The notes: generated by a model from the sequence alone, not told the origin. Counted from the stretch's first letter, positions 28,086-38,062 are shown. The stretch: DNA of 64,000 nt from Sulfuriferula plumbiphila (GCF_009938015.1 NZ_AP021884.1:2730585-2794584); one strand, 5' to 3'. Program-made: numbers and translations.

Positions 28086-30131
28086 TCACTGACGGCTGCC
28101 ATGCGCATGGTGATCGTCTGCCCGCCTGGCACGTTCCAGGCGACACCAGGCATCCAGCACACAGGCCACCGACCAGGCCTGGGCGGGTGCGCCGCGTGGC
28201 GTGTGTGGTGAGGCGCTGTCGAAAATCTCGCTGACGCTGCCCAGGCCCGCGTCGCGTAAATGATCTGCAATCGGGGTCAGGCGGGACTGAGCCAGTGTCG
28301 CGTCGCCGGTGACACGATGCTCGGCCAAGGCATAGTGACCCAGCAGCCAGGCCCAGACCGTACCCTGGTGGTAGGCGCTGTCGCGGCTGACCACGTCGCC
28401 CAGGTAGTGCGCCCGGTGGCGCGGGTCGTCCGGCGCCAGCGTGCGCAGGCCATATGAGGTGAGCAGGTGCCGGCCACATACGGCCACCACGCGGCGCCGG
28501 CTATCTGCATCAAGCGCAGAATGGTGCAGGCTCACGGCGAGAATTTGATTGGGACGCAGGCTGGCGTCGTTGCCTTCGGGAGCGTCGATCACATCGAACA
28601 ACCCCTCCCCGTCCGCCCGCACAAAGCGCGCGAATGAGGCAGTCACCCGATCTGCCGGGTCGGCGTAGGTTTGCGGGATCTTAAGCTGGTCGCTGAAGTC
28701 CGCCATGCTGCGCAAGGCGTTGTACCAGAGGGCGTTAATCTCCACCGGCTTGCCGATGCGCGGGGTGAAGGCCTGGCCATCAAACCGGGCGTCCATCCAG
28801 GTAAGCGCCAGACCCGGCGCGCCGGCACGGAGCAGCCCATCTGCCGGATCTTCGCCAATGCCGTGGCGGGTACCGACCCGATGGGCGGCGATGATGGCGG
28901 CCAGGACGGGCATGGCACGAGCCAGGGCTTGCAGGTCACCGGTGGCCTCGATGTAAGCGCGCCAGGCCTCGATGAACCACAGGCTGGCGTCGGCGGTATT
29001 GTATTGCGGCGTCTGCCCGGGGCCGGGGAACCAATTGGGCAGCATGCCCTGATCCACATGGTGAGTGAAGGTTTCAAGCACATGCTTGGCAGTATCGTAG
29101 CGGCCCGTGGCGAGAGTGAGCCCAGGCAGGGCGATCATGGTGTCACGCCCCCACTCGCCGAACCAGGGATAACCCGCGATCACCGATTCTGCTTCAGGCA
29201 AGTCGGGTAGCGGTCGCGCGATGAGAAAGCTGTCGGCGGCCAGCACCAGCTGGTCGATCCAGGCCGGGGGGCCGGTCAGCGCCGGCGACGTGACGCAGGC
29301 ATGAGTGAGCAGGGACGCATCACGGTTTTGATGGCAGCGCAGGGATTCTCCCAGATAGGGTAGCCCGCCATTGGACAGGGAGCCCACCACGCCGCACCAG
29401 CCACCGGACAGCAAATCGAGGTGTGCGATGCCTACACGCAAGTGGTTGTCGCTATCCTCCAGGCCGCGTTCGCGTTCGACAGGCAGATCAAAACGCTCGA
29501 TCCAGGTGGCGTCCTGTTCGATACGTCCGCCACGCACGCCCAAACCCAAGCGGAAACGACCGGGCTGTTCCACATGCAGCACGTCAGCGTCTAGCGTCAC
29601 CGCCGGCGCGAATCCACCGGGCGCTGAAATGGCATGAAAATCCCGGGCACTGACCAGCAAGGCCACACGCAGGCTGAGTGGCCGGTCGCATCCGCCCGCC
29701 AGCCGCCGCCAGGCGATGCAGGTCGTATCCTTGCCATGTTCCATCCAGATGCGCTGCTCGATCACCACGTCTCCGATGGAAAAGCGCCAGACCGGCATGC
29801 GGCCTTCCAGATGGAAGGATTCGATATGCAGATAACCGGCGGGATCAACTACCCCACCGCCCCAGCGATTACTATGCAACGGCCAGGAATTTTCACCATC
29901 GAGCAGGGTGGCGTCGGCCTTGGCGAACAACAGGCTGCGCCCCAGCGGCGGGTCGATGGGCGCGATCAGCAGGCCGTGATAGCGCCGTGTCAGCGTCCCG
30001 GCGATGGTGCCGGCGGCATACGCACCGCGGCCGTTGGTGAGCCACCATTCGCGGCGTTCGGCTTGCGCCGGATCACCGCACACTTCGCGTCCAAAGCGTA
30101 TCCATTCGGGCAAGCGGCTGGCACAACTCAT
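28086..30131 (-). CDS. amylo-alpha-1,6-glucosidase (glycogen debranching enzyme type)
   Basis: 681 residues. The N-terminal GDE domain has EWWLTNGRGAYAAGTIAGTL and TRRYHGLLIAP; the C-terminal (alpha/alpha)6 glucosidase barrel shows GYPWFGEWGRDTMIALPGLT, LPNWFPGPGQTPQYNTADAS and DSAYHQGTVWAWLLGHYALA. These are the catalytic blocks of the bacterial/archaeal GDE group (GH133-like), which removes alpha-1,6 branches from glycogen or limit dextrins. The start overlaps the preceding glucosidase stop in ATGA. It is the last gene of the minus-strand operon that starts with zwf and may supply glucose to it. Confidence 0.9.
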   Translation of the reverse strand: MSCASRLPEWIRFGREVCGDPAQAERREWWLTNGRGAYAAGTIAGTLTRRYHGLLIAPIDPPLGRSLLFAKADATLLDGENSWPLHSNRWGGGVVDPAGYLHIESFHLEGRMPVWRFSIGDVVIEQRIWMEHGKDTTCIAWRRLAGGCDRPLSLRVALLVSARDFHAISAPGGFAPAVTLDADVLHVEQPGRFRLGLGVRGGRIEQDATWIERFDLPVERERGLEDSDNHLRVGIAHLDLLSGGWCGVVGSLSNGGLPYLGESLRCHQNRDASLLTHACVTSPALTGPPAWIDQLVLAADSFLIARPLPDLPEAESVIAGYPWFGEWGRDTMIALPGLTLATGRYDTAKHVLETFTHHVDQGMLPNWFPGPGQTPQYNTADASLWFIEAWRAYIEATGDLQALARAMPVLAAIIAAHRVGTRHGIGEDPADGLLRAGAPGLALTWMDARFDGQAFTPRIGKPVEINALWYNALRSMADFSDQLKIPQTYADPADRVTASFARFVRADGEGLFDVIDAPEGNDASLRPNQILAVSLHHSALDADSRRRVVAVCGRHLLTSYGLRTLAPDDPRHRAHYLGDVVSRDSAYHQGTVWAWLLGHYALAEHRVTGDATLAQSRLTPIADHLRDAGLGSVSEIFDSASPHTPRGAPAQAWSVACVLDAWCRLERARRADDHHAHGSRQ

Positions 30132-32776
30132 GGCATCTCTCCATTGCGCCCGGCGGCGCGGATGAGGTTGGCCACCAGGCCGCTCCAGCCGGTCTGGTGC
30201 GATGCGCCCAGGCCGTGCCCGTCATCGCCATGGAAGTATTCGTGGAACAGCAGATGGTCGCGAAAGTGGGGGTCGTTCTGGCACTTTTCGTTGGCGCCCA
30301 GTGCCGGCCGGATACCCTCGGTGTTGCGCAGAAACAGGCCTGTCAGCCGCCGCGAGAGGTCGTCGGCGATTTCCTTGAGCGAACATTGCCGCCCCGAGCC
30401 GGTGGGATACTCGACGCGGAAGTCGTCACCGTAATAGCTGTGGAAGCGGTTCAGCGCGTCGATCAGCAGATAGTTGATGGGCATCCACACCGGGCCACGC
30501 CAGTTGGAATTGCCGCCGAACACGCCCGTTTCCGATTCGCCCGGCTGGTACTTCACGCTCATGGGGATATCTTCACAGCAAAAAACATAGGGCTCATCAA
30601 GATGCGCGCGTGACAGGGCACGCACGCCATGCGCGGAGAGGAATTCCGCCCCGTCCAGCATGCGCCTGAGCAGATGCTTCATGCGGTAGCCGCGCAGCAA
30701 TGACAACAGACGCCGCTCGCCCCGGCCGGGCTCCTCCCAGCGCGACACCAGGGCGGCGATGTCCGGGTTGTACTTGAGAAACCAGGACAGCCGCAGCTTG
30801 AACCCCGGCAGGCGGTCGAGCAGTTCCGGTTCCAGCACCTCGACCGCACACAGGGGAATGAGGCCGACGATGGAGCGCACCTTGAGCGGCATCATCTCGC
30901 CGCTGGGCGATCGCAGTACGTCATAGAAGAACTTGTCGTCTTCGTCCCACAGACCGATGCCCTGGTCGCCGATATTGTTCATGGCGGCGGCGATGTAGAG
31001 AAAGTGCTCGAAATACTTGGTGGCGATATCCTCGTACACCGGATTGTGCTGCGCCAGCTCCAGGGCAATGCGCATCAGGTTGAGGGCGTACATGGCCATC
31101 CAGCTGGTGCCGTCGGCCTGGTCGATGTGGCCGCCGGTGGGCAGCGGGGCGCTGCGGTCGAATACGCCGATGTTGTCCAGCCCGAGAAATCCGCCCTGGA
31201 AAACGTTGCGGCCTTCCGCGTCCTTGCGGTTGACCCACCAGGTGAAATTAAGCATCAACTTGTGGAATACCCGTTCCAGGAAAGCGAGATCGCCCTTGCC
31301 GCCGTTCTGTTCGCGATCCATGCGGTAGACCTCCCAGGTCGCCCAGGCATGCACCGGCGGGTTGACGTCGCCGAAGGCCCATTCGTAGGCCGGGAGCTGG
31401 CCGTTGGGGTGCATGTACCACTCGCGGGTGAGCAGCACCAGTTGCTGCTTGGCGAACACCGGGTCCACCAGCGCCAGGGGCAGGCACTGGAAAGCCAGGT
31501 CCCAGGCCGCGTACCAGGGATACTCCCACTTGTCGGGCATGGAGATGATGTCGGCGTTGTTGAGATGCTGCCACTCGTGGTTGCGGCCGTGGCGCCGTTG
31601 CTTCGGCGGCGCGGGCATGGCCGGGTCACCCTTGATCCATTGCGGGATGTCGAAATGGTAGTACTGCTTGCTCCAGATCATGCCGGCCAGCGCCTGGCGC
31701 TGGACCAGGCGCGCGTCCGCATCGCTTATGCCTTCCTGGATCGCATCAAAGTACTGGTCTGCCTCCTTGCTGCGCCTGGTAAAAATCTTGTCGAAATCGG
31801 CAAAGGGCGCGGGCAGGATTTCTCTGCTCAGCCGCACCCGCAGCACCCGGCTTTCTCCGGCGGGTATGTCGAGCGTATAATGCGCTGCCGCCTTGCTCCC
31901 CCGCCCCAGCGGGGAGACCGCATCCTGCCGGCCATTGATCACGAACTCGTGAAAGGCATCCTTGAAGTGCCCGGCGGCCTCTGCACCATAAAGCCGCCGC
32001 GTATTGGTGTCGTTTTCAGTAAACAGCAGGGTCGGTGCACCCTCGGCGTACCAGTGGTAGCCGCCCAGTTGCCGGTGGCGTGCTAGCGCCTTCCCCTCGC
32101 CGGCTGACTCGATGTAAGGACGTTCCGTGTTGCCGGTCCAGCTCCAGGTGTTGCGAAACCAGAGCTGCGGCAATACATGCAGCGAGGCCGCTTCAGGGCC
32201 GCGGTTATGCAGCGTGATGCGCATCAGCAGATCGCGCGGGTCGGCTTTGGCGTATTCGACCAGGACATCGAAATAGCGGTCGTTGTCGAACACGCCGCTG
32301 TCCAGCAGTTCGAACTCCGGCTGCCCCGCGCCGCGCTGGCGGTTTTGTTCCAGCAGGCGGGTGTAGGGGTATGCGGCCTGGGGATACTTGTAGAGAAATT
32401 TCAGGTAACTGTGGGTAGGCGTGGCGTCGAGGTAGTAATACAACTCCTTCACGTCTTCGCCGTGGTTGCCCTCGCCGTTGGTCAGACCGAACAGCCGTTC
32501 CTTGAGGATGGGATCCTTGCCGTTCCACAGCGCCAGCGACAGGCACAGCCGCTGCTGGTGATCGCTGATCCCCGCCAGGCCGTCCTCGCCCCAGCGATAG
32601 GCGCGGCTGCGGGCGTGGTCGTGGGGAAAATAGTCCCAGGCGGCGCCGTCGGCGCTGTAGTCTTCGCGCACCGTGCCCCACTGGCGTTCACTCAGGTAGG
32701 GCCCCCACAGTTGCCAGGGGGTGAGACCCGACTGCAGTTCCCGGTAGCGTCGATGTTCAGCGGTGCTGGTTTTCAT
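30128..32776 (-). CDS. GH63-like/MGH1-type glycoside hydrolase
   Basis: 882 residues from ATG 32776. The protein is a long (alpha/alpha)6 hydrolase of the mannosylglycerate hydrolase/glucosidase GH63-like family: WGTVREDYSADGAAWDYFPH at the start, DKWEYPWYAAWDLAFQCLPL and DVNPPVHAWATWEVYRMDRE in the middle, GNSNWRGPVWMPINYLLIDA near the end. The likely acid and base lie in the WDLAF and GPVWMP blocks. Homologues are commonly next to glycogen or trehalose/mannosylglycerate genes. The exact sugar cannot be told. A further in-frame ATG upstream (32833) lies beyond a poor RBS and is less likely. Confidence 0.85.
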   Translation of the reverse strand: MKTSTAEHRRYRELQSGLTPWQLWGPYLSERQWGTVREDYSADGAAWDYFPHDHARSRAYRWGEDGLAGISDHQQRLCLSLALWNGKDPILKERLFGLTNGEGNHGEDVKELYYYLDATPTHSYLKFLYKYPQAAYPYTRLLEQNRQRGAGQPEFELLDSGVFDNDRYFDVLVEYAKADPRDLLMRITLHNRGPEAASLHVLPQLWFRNTWSWTGNTERPYIESAGEGKALARHRQLGGYHWYAEGAPTLLFTENDTNTRRLYGAEAAGHFKDAFHEFVINGRQDAVSPLGRGSKAAAHYTLDIPAGESRVLRVRLSREILPAPFADFDKIFTRRSKEADQYFDAIQEGISDADARLVQRQALAGMIWSKQYYHFDIPQWIKGDPAMPAPPKQRRHGRNHEWQHLNNADIISMPDKWEYPWYAAWDLAFQCLPLALVDPVFAKQQLVLLTREWYMHPNGQLPAYEWAFGDVNPPVHAWATWEVYRMDREQNGGKGDLAFLERVFHKLMLNFTWWVNRKDAEGRNVFQGGFLGLDNIGVFDRSAPLPTGGHIDQADGTSWMAMYALNLMRIALELAQHNPVYEDIATKYFEHFLYIAAAMNNIGDQGIGLWDEDDKFFYDVLRSPSGEMMPLKVRSIVGLIPLCAVEVLEPELLDRLPGFKLRLSWFLKYNPDIAALVSRWEEPGRGERRLLSLLRGYRMKHLLRRMLDGAEFLSAHGVRALSRAHLDEPYVFCCEDIPMSVKYQPGESETGVFGGNSNWRGPVWMPINYLLIDALNRFHSYYGDDFRVEYPTGSGRQCSLKEIADDLSRRLTGLFLRNTEGIRPALGANEKCQNDPHFRDHLLFHEYFHGDDGHGLGASHQTGWSGLVANLIRAAGRNGEMP

Positions 32777-32866
32777 CTGTCTTACCCTCGTTATTATTTG
32801 TTGTGGTTTGAAGTTCGTCGAGCTGATGAACATTTCCTGACAGGTATTTGTGGGGGGCGGTACGCG

Positions 32867-34003
32867 CTATTTCATGCCGTGCCCACCGAAACCATGCCGC
32901 ATCGCGGTGAGCAGGCGGCTGGCGTAGTCGTCTTCATTGCGCGAATTGAAGCGCGCAAACAGCGCTGCCGACAGCACCGGAATCGGGGTGCCGGATTCCA
33001 CTGCCGCGAGCGCCGTCCAGCGGCCTTCACCGGAATCGGCGACACGCGTGCTGTAATCAGCCAGGTCGGCATGGCCGTGCAGTGCCTGCGCGGAGAGATC
33101 CAGCAGCCACGAGCCCACCACGCTGCCGCGCCGCCATAGCTCGGCCATGGCGGCGAGGTCGATGTCATACTGGAAGGCCTCGGGATTGGTCAGAGGCGCG
33201 GTCTCCGCGTCCACCGTCCGTCCCATGCGGCCCACGCCGCCGGTCGCCATGAGTTTCAAGGCGAGGTTGCCGGCTTCGGCACCGTACAGACGAACCAGCA
33301 AGGCCGCCTGGGCAATGGCCGCAGCCGGATCGCCCGTGCGCATTTCATCGTCCAGCCACGGCGGTGTGGCAGTGCGCCGATGAACGAGCAGGAACGCATG
33401 AAGATTGACCAGGCCGGGGCCGGACAGCACCCGCTCCCAGCTTACGTGGCCGAAACGCGCGCTCAGGTGGGTAAGCAGCGCGGCTTCCAGCGCGTTAACC
33501 GGGCTGAAACTGGCATGACCGCCTTCGCTGGCGAAGGGGTGATGCCGATGACCATCCCAAAACAGCCCGGCTTCGCCCAGGCCGGTGCCGGCGGCGATAA
33601 CCGCAGCTTGAGACGCACCGCGGTGCAGGCTGCAAAAGTCCGCGTCGTTCAGTGCCGCGATACCCCAGGCATTGGCTTCCAGGTCGTTGAGCAGCGTGGC
33701 TGTCTGCAGCTTGAAAGTGTCCGCCAGCGCGCGCGCATCCACGCGCCAGGGCAGGTTGGTGATCTCGGCAACATTGTTCACGACTGGGCCGGCTATGCCG
33801 AAGCAGGCATGATCGACATGCAGGGCATGGGTGCAGGCGAAGGCGGCGACGATTTCATCCAGTCCGGCGTAGTCCTGGCTGGGATAGGTTTCCTGCGCCA
33901 GTATCTCGACCTTCCGCCCTGCTACGGCGGCGCGGGCGAGCCGCGTATGGGTGCCGCCGATATCGCCCGCCAGCACGCTGACCGGTACATCCTGGGTAGG
34001 CAT
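32867..34003 (-). CDS. glucokinase-6-phosphogluconate dehydrogenase chimera (both partners truncated)
   Basis: 378 residues. Residues 1-256 are a glucokinase: [13 protein letters not shown] (phosphate loop), [36 protein letters not shown] and [15 protein letters not shown] with EGGHASFSP. At about [12 protein letters not shown] the normal ending (about 65 residues with GGIAPK) is lost and residues 258-378 continue as the C-terminus of a YqeC-type decarboxylating 6-phosphogluconate dehydrogenase: [59 protein letters not shown] and MRHGFGGH. The joint is in frame, with no stop. It looks like an internal deletion across a former glk-gnd gene pair. The Gnd NADP fold is gone, and the kinase lacks its last helices. 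The start is one base after the zwf stop. Confidence 0.85.
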   Translation of the reverse strand: MPTQDVPVSVLAGDIGGTHTRLARAAVAGRKVEILAQETYPSQDYAGLDEIVAAFACTHALHVDHACFGIAGPVVNNVAEITNLPWRVDARALADTFKLQTATLLNDLEANAWGIAALNDADFCSLHRGASQAAVIAAGTGLGEAGLFWDGHRHHPFASEGGHASFSPVNALEAALLTHLSARFGHVSWERVLSGPGLVNLHAFLLVHRRTATPPWLDDEMRTGDPAAAIAQAALLVRLYGAEAGNLALKLMATGGVGRMGRTVDAETAPLTNPEAFQYDIDLAAMAELWRRGSVVGSWLLDLSAQALHGHADLADYSTRVADSGEGRWTALAAVESGTPIPVLSAALFARFNSRNEDDYASRLLTAMRHGFGGHGMK

Positions 34004-34004
34004 C

Positions 34005-35507
34005 TCAGACACCTCCCAACGGTTGCCAGGCGTGGCCGTCGCGGGCGATGAGGGTATCCGCCGCCACCGGGCCCCGGCTGCCCGCCGGATAGGCGTAGGG
34101 TTCCGCGCCGGGATGGTCGGCATAGGCCTCCAGGATGGGGGTAATGAAACGCCAGCTCATTTCGACCCCGTCGGCGCGGGCGAACAGCAGCTGCTCGCCG
34201 TGCAGGGCATCCAGCAGCAGGCGCTGGTAGGCGGGCGGCGCGTCAGGATGGCGACCATGGAAGCCGAAGTGCATGCGCGCCGTTTCCACTGCCATGCCGG
34301 GCCCGGGCACCTTGGCGGCGAATTCCAGACGCACCGATTCGTCGGGCTGGATGCACAGCACCAGCCGGTTTGGGGCAATACGGGTGCAGGCCTGTTCCTC
34401 GCCGAACGCGCAGAAGGGAATAGTGCGGAACTGCACCACCACCTCGGCGCAGCCCTGCGCCAGGCGCTTGCCGGTGCGCAGGTAGAAGGGCACGCCCTGC
34501 CAGCGCCAATTGTCCACCTGTACCTTGAGGGCTGCGTAGGACGGCGTGATGGAATCGGACGCGACCCCTGCTTCCTGGTGATAGCCCGGCATTGCGCCGT
34601 CGGCGGAGGCGGCATACTGGCCCAGCACCACGTCACGATAGGCATCCTCGCCAATCAGGGGACGCAGGGCGCGGAACACGTCCACCTTGCGGTCGCGCAC
34701 ACGGTCGGCGGCGAAGCTCAGGGGAGCTTCCATGGCGACCAGCGCCAGCAGTTGCAGCAGATGGTTCTGCACCATGTCGCGCAGTACGCCGGATTCTTCG
34801 TAATAGCCACCACGACTGCCCACGCCGATGTGCTCGGTGGCACTGATCTGCACATGGTCGATATGCTGGCGGTTCCATAGCGGCTCGAACAGGGCGTTGG
34901 CGAAGCGCAGCACGAGGATGTTCTGCACTGTTTCCTTGGCCAGATAGTGGTCGATGCGAAAGATCTGCTCCTCGCGGAACACATCGTGCAAGGCACGGTT
35001 CAGGGCCTGGGCGCTGGCGAGGTCATGGCCGAAGGGCTTCTCGATCAGCACCCGGCTAAAAGGCCCGTCTGGGTCGCTGTGCACCAGGCCCGCCGCGCCC
35101 AGTTGTGCGGCAATACCGGCGTAGAGACTGGGCAGGGTGGCGAGGAAGAACATCCGGTTGCCGTCAGTGGCATGGCGCGCGTCCAGTCCGGAGATGCGCG
35201 CCGCCAGGGACTGGTAGGCGCTGACATCGTTGAAGTTACCAGTCTGGTAATGCAGCCGCGCGGCAAATGACGTCCACTCTGTGTCGGTCACCGCCTCGCC
35301 GAAGGTGTCGCAGGCCGCGCGCATGGCCGCGCGAAACGCCGCGTCGTCCATCTCCGCCCGGGCCGTGCCCAGGATGGCGAAGGATGCGGGCAGATGACCC
35401 GCCCGATGCATGGCATAGAGCGCCGGCATCAGCTTGCGCCGGGTGAGATCCCCCGCCGCGCCCAGGATGACCAGCAGGCAGGGAGGGGCGATGTTCGCTT
35501 TATCCAT
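34005..35507 (-). CDS. zwf: glucose-6-phosphate 1-dehydrogenase
   Basis: 500 residues, normal length. The NADP site is [16 protein letters not shown] (residues 16-30) and the substrate motif RIDHYLAKE is at 184-192, preceded by [10 protein letters not shown]. The C-terminal domain includes [12 protein letters not shown]. The enzyme opens the oxidative pentose phosphate or Entner-Doudoroff route and makes NADPH. It is first in a minus-strand operon with the glk-gnd chimera and two glucan hydrolases, a fitting set for glycogen use. A palindrome at 35554-35573 lies about 47 bases before the ATG and may be its operator. Confidence 0.93.
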   Translation of the reverse strand: MDKANIAPPCLLVILGAAGDLTRRKLMPALYAMHRAGHLPASFAILGTARAEMDDAAFRAAMRAACDTFGEAVTDTEWTSFAARLHYQTGNFNDVSAYQSLAARISGLDARHATDGNRMFFLATLPSLYAGIAAQLGAAGLVHSDPDGPFSRVLIEKPFGHDLASAQALNRALHDVFREEQIFRIDHYLAKETVQNILVLRFANALFEPLWNRQHIDHVQISATEHIGVGSRGGYYEESGVLRDMVQNHLLQLLALVAMEAPLSFAADRVRDRKVDVFRALRPLIGEDAYRDVVLGQYAASADGAMPGYHQEAGVASDSITPSYAALKVQVDNWRWQGVPFYLRTGKRLAQGCAEVVVQFRTIPFCAFGEEQACTRIAPNRLVLCIQPDESVRLEFAAKVPGPGMAVETARMHFGFHGRHPDAPPAYQRLLLDALHGEQLLFARADGVEMSWRFITPILEAYADHPGAEPYAYPAGSRGPVAADTLIARDGHAWQPLGGV

Positions 35508-35553
35508 GGAATGAACCTCAGAAGGGAATGAGAGTGTGTGGGTGCAATGTTAT

Positions 35554-35573
35554 TTCCGTAGTCAAGTACGGAA
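35554..35573 (-). promoter_or_regulatory. palindrome upstream of zwf, MerR-operator-like
   Basis: TTCCGTAGTCAAGTACGGAA has perfect 7-base arms around 6 bases. On the minus strand a -35-like TTGATT overlaps its first arm and AATAAC/TAACAT follows it 17-19 bases later. The arms TTCCGTA/TACGGAA and the 20-base span resemble the classical mer operator arms (TTCCGTAC...GTACGGAA). Confidence 0.5.
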
Positions 35574-35734
35574 TCAAGCGGTATGAACAACAAGCCGGGA
35601 AATTTAACCAGGGTTCCGGTACCGCTATAGTGACTTCTTCCTGGGTCAGGTTTTTCCTCTCGATCGATCCGGTCATGCTGCATGGGCCGGAACAAACCGG
35701 GCTGGCTTCTCTAGCTTTGGTCTGGGCCACCGCA

Positions 35735-36438
35735 TCATCCGGCTGACGTCAGGAACCATGCAACTCCGGCGGCAAGCGGCGCCACCCAGGACAGCAGGAT
35801 GTTGCGCACGGTATGCCAGTCAATGGTCCTGGCATCTGCGCCAACGCCTGCAATCGACCCGACCGCCACATGGGTCGTCGAAACCGGCAGCCCCATCGTG
35901 CTTGCGAACAGCACCAGCGTAGCCGTGATCAGATTGGCTGCCAAACCCTGCATGGTGTCCATGCGAGCCATGCGCTGGCTCATGGTTTCGGCAACCCGGC
36001 TGGCAAACAAGAGTCCTCCCAGGGCCATCACCGTGGCAATAAGCACCAAGGAAAGGCGCGTGTCGAGCAGTCGAGCGGCGACCAGCAATGCCATCAATTT
36101 CGGGGTGCCGTTAATGTCGGCGCGACGACACAGGCACAGTCCAGATCAACCGGCCGTAAACGAAGCAAGCGGTTTGCGACAAACCCCAGTGCCGCCGCAA
36201 GCAATGGGCTGAGCAGTAGTGGCCGCAGAAACATGCCGGAGAACTGCTGAACCAGCTCTCCCGCCAGGAACAGTGACGCCAGACTGCCGGCAACAGTGGC
36301 CAACATGGCGAGGACGAGTGCCTGGCGATAACTCAGCGTTTTCGATCCCCAGATCGTGGCCAGCCCTTTGAAATTATCGTTCGCACCGTTGCTGAAGGCC
36401 AGAGACAGGGCGCTGAGAATCAACAGGTATTCCATCAT
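35735..36438 (-). pseudogene. PiT-family phosphate transporter with deletion and frameshift
   Basis: From ATG 36438 the frame encodes MEYLLILSALSLAFSNGAND, the first PiT signature, then YRQALVLAMLATVAGSLASL. The usual GFPISTTHA segment of the first half is missing: AGELVQQFSG is joined directly to MFLRPLLLSPLLAAALGF, a loss of roughly 60 residues. Near 36120 one base shift moves the frame, and the second half continues as NGTPKLMALLVAARLLDTRL with the second signature MGLPVSTTHVAVGSIAGVG to a stop at 35735. PiT proteins import phosphate with protons or sodium. Two separate lesions argue for a real pseudogene, not a single reading error. Confidence 0.8.
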
Positions 36439-37028
36439 TGGTACTGAGGTACAGAACGGCGTGGTGCCTATTCTGCATGCGTGCAGAGCAGTTATTTCAA
36501 TGCAAGGGCATTGGATACCGCGAAAATTCGCGTCGATCTCAATCCATTCGGCGCGACACGATGATCGCCCGCACGAGCCGCCGCACGGTTCCGCGGATTT
36601 TCGTCGGCGACCGTACCTGGGCAGAATTGGCGACCTGACCGAACTGGCAAGCTCGGCTGCGGTGACCCCACGCGCGCCCGCTGCTGACCGCAAAAGCATT
36701 CCAGTCGATCCGCTCCCCGATTCTGCCCGAGATTAAGGAACCAGGCACCCAACGGCCCGACCTGCCCGGGCTGCGGTCGCTGAGATATTGCACGCGCCAT
36801 CACAGACTTTTCGTCTCATGGGATTTCGACGCACACCCCAATTTTCAAGTCGCCAAGCCCGCCCCCCGAAGATGGTTTCGTCTATAAGCTTCTTACACTT
36901 GGGCGACGCGCAACCTGGGTGAGCCCGATGTCCGCGACGGCAATCCTGATACCATCCTTATGGTGGTCGATTCAACGCCAAAAACAGGAGACGCCATCCA
37001 CTCTCACCGCACGACCCGAGGCATGGGT
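36439..37028. other. intergenic, no gene recognised
   Basis: About 590 bases between the broken pit gene and the anti-sigma gene. Frames up to about 100 codons occur on both strands but show no domain, no RBS and a composition of GC-rich chance frames. No RNA gene was recognised. Confidence 0.45.
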
Positions 37029-37223
37029 TCATTTTTTTACGCGCTCGTCCGCCCCTTTCGCAAACGCTCTCGCCGTCAACCGCAATGACATCATGTTTTT
37101 CTCATAATTGCGGCAGCCCGAGCACATCATTACATGCGTTCGCAGGGACATCTTCTCGCGCAGCGTGAGCGAGCGCTCCTGCGACTCGGAAACCAGGCGG
37201 GTGACTTCCTGACAGTTCAACAT
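37029..37223 (-). CDS. zf-HC2 anti-sigma factor, short
   Basis: 64 residues from the ATG at 37223, which overlaps the ECF sigma stop (ATGTTGA) and has GGAGAG upstream. The protein has the zinc-binding pattern of anti-sigma domains: LNCQEVTRLVSESQERSL, then RTHVMMCSGCRNYEKNM, i.e. Cys...HxxxCxxC (the leading Cys in LNC). It has no membrane helix, so it would be a soluble ZAS-type sensor. It probably holds the ECF factor inactive until thiol stress or metal binding releases it. Confidence 0.82.
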   Translation of the reverse strand: MLNCQEVTRLVSESQERSLTLREKMSLRTHVMMCSGCRNYEKNMMSLRLTARAFAKGADERVKK

Positions 37224-37840
37224 GATCGCTCTCCGTTTGAATACCATTTGTTCTCCAGACACTCCTGCAATCGCAAGCGGGCACGGTGCAGCATCACAAA
37301 CAGATTGCTGACCGTGATGCCGGCCGCCGCGCAGATTTCATCAGTCTCCAGTTCGACAAATTCACGCATCATGAAGACCCGTGCCTGTTTGGCCGGTAAG
37401 CCGTCAAGGCAGGCTTCGAACACCGTCCAGAATTGTTGTTGCTGGAAGGAGGCCTCAGGATTACCCCAAGGAACAGGCCGCTCATCCGGTTGCCAAAACC
37501 CGTTCTGATCAAACAGAAGATCTGTGAAATCTTCGCTCTCATCATCTTCCCGCAGCAAACTGCTGGCATTGACCAGACGCTTCTTTTGTCGCAATACGTC
37601 GGCAATCTTGTTTTTCAGAATGGCGAACACCCAGGTTTTCAGCGCCGACCGCCCCGCAAAGCCATTCGCGTTGATCAGTGCGCCGACAAGCGCCTCCTGC
37701 ACGGCATCTTCCGCCAGACAGGCATCATTCAGCTGCAGGCTGGCAAATTTGACCATCTGGCGGCGCAAATCATCGATGAAAACACCGTCATTAAACAGGG
37801 TTTCCGGCAACAACGCGTCGCGCCCCGTCTCAGTGCTCAT
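37217..37840 (-). CDS. ECF sigma factor
   Basis: 207 residues if read from the ATG at 37840 (AGGGGA nine bases ahead). Region 2 contains NDACLAEDAVQEALVGALIN and FAGRSALKTWVFAILKNKIA; region 4 contains LPAKQARVFMMREFVELETD and EICAAAGITVSNLFVMLHRA. The frame is open upstream without a stop into the NrtS-like sequence, so a longer fused product is possible. It overlaps the zf-HC2 gene. The factor is the best candidate for reading the three GTAAG-type promoters at 10065, 12590 and 39993. A broken paralogue lies at 14543-14909. Confidence 0.88.
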   Translation of the reverse strand: MSTETGRDALLPETLFNDGVFIDDLRRQMVKFASLQLNDACLAEDAVQEALVGALINANGFAGRSALKTWVFAILKNKIADVLRQKKRLVNASSLLREDDESEDFTDLLFDQNGFWQPDERPVPWGNPEASFQQQQFWTVFEACLDGLPAKQARVFMMREFVELETDEICAAAGITVSNLFVMLHRARLRLQECLENKWYSNGERSC

Positions 37841-38062
37841 TACATTGTTTCCCCTCGCCATTTCGTTTTTGGCCGCGCTATAACTGGATACACAGAACGG
37901 CACGAAGTAATTCAAGATCGCATGCATCCATGCGATCGATTCGACGCTCAGTTTACGCTCACCCTGATTAATCAGGTTCAGTACCGTCCCGACGACCACG
38001 GCCACCTTGAGTGCGCTCTTGACGATGTGCGGGCGGGTGGCTGTTCTGAATAACGAACTCAC
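37841..38062 (-). CDS. NrtS-like membrane domain, in frame with the ECF sigma gene
   Basis: Starting at GTG 38062 (overlapping the HD-GYP stop as GTGA) about 74 residues encode two membrane helices: VKSALKVAVVVGTVLNLINQ followed by GE, and AWMHAILNYFVPFCVSSYSA followed by AKNEMA. This matches the short NrtS-type nitrate/nitrite transporter proteins in length and wording. Such proteins normally end here. Instead no stop codon separates it from the sigma factor, so the DNA encodes a single 281-codon frame. Either the stop was lost, producing a membrane-tethered sigma factor, or the sigma factor is made mainly from its internal ATG. Confidence 0.65.

Noticed and set aside
34004-34123. 40-residue N-terminal extension of the glucokinase chimera
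   Set aside because: It would overlap the end of zwf, is Pro/Arg-rich and precedes the typical kinase start; the ATG one base after the zwf stop is better.
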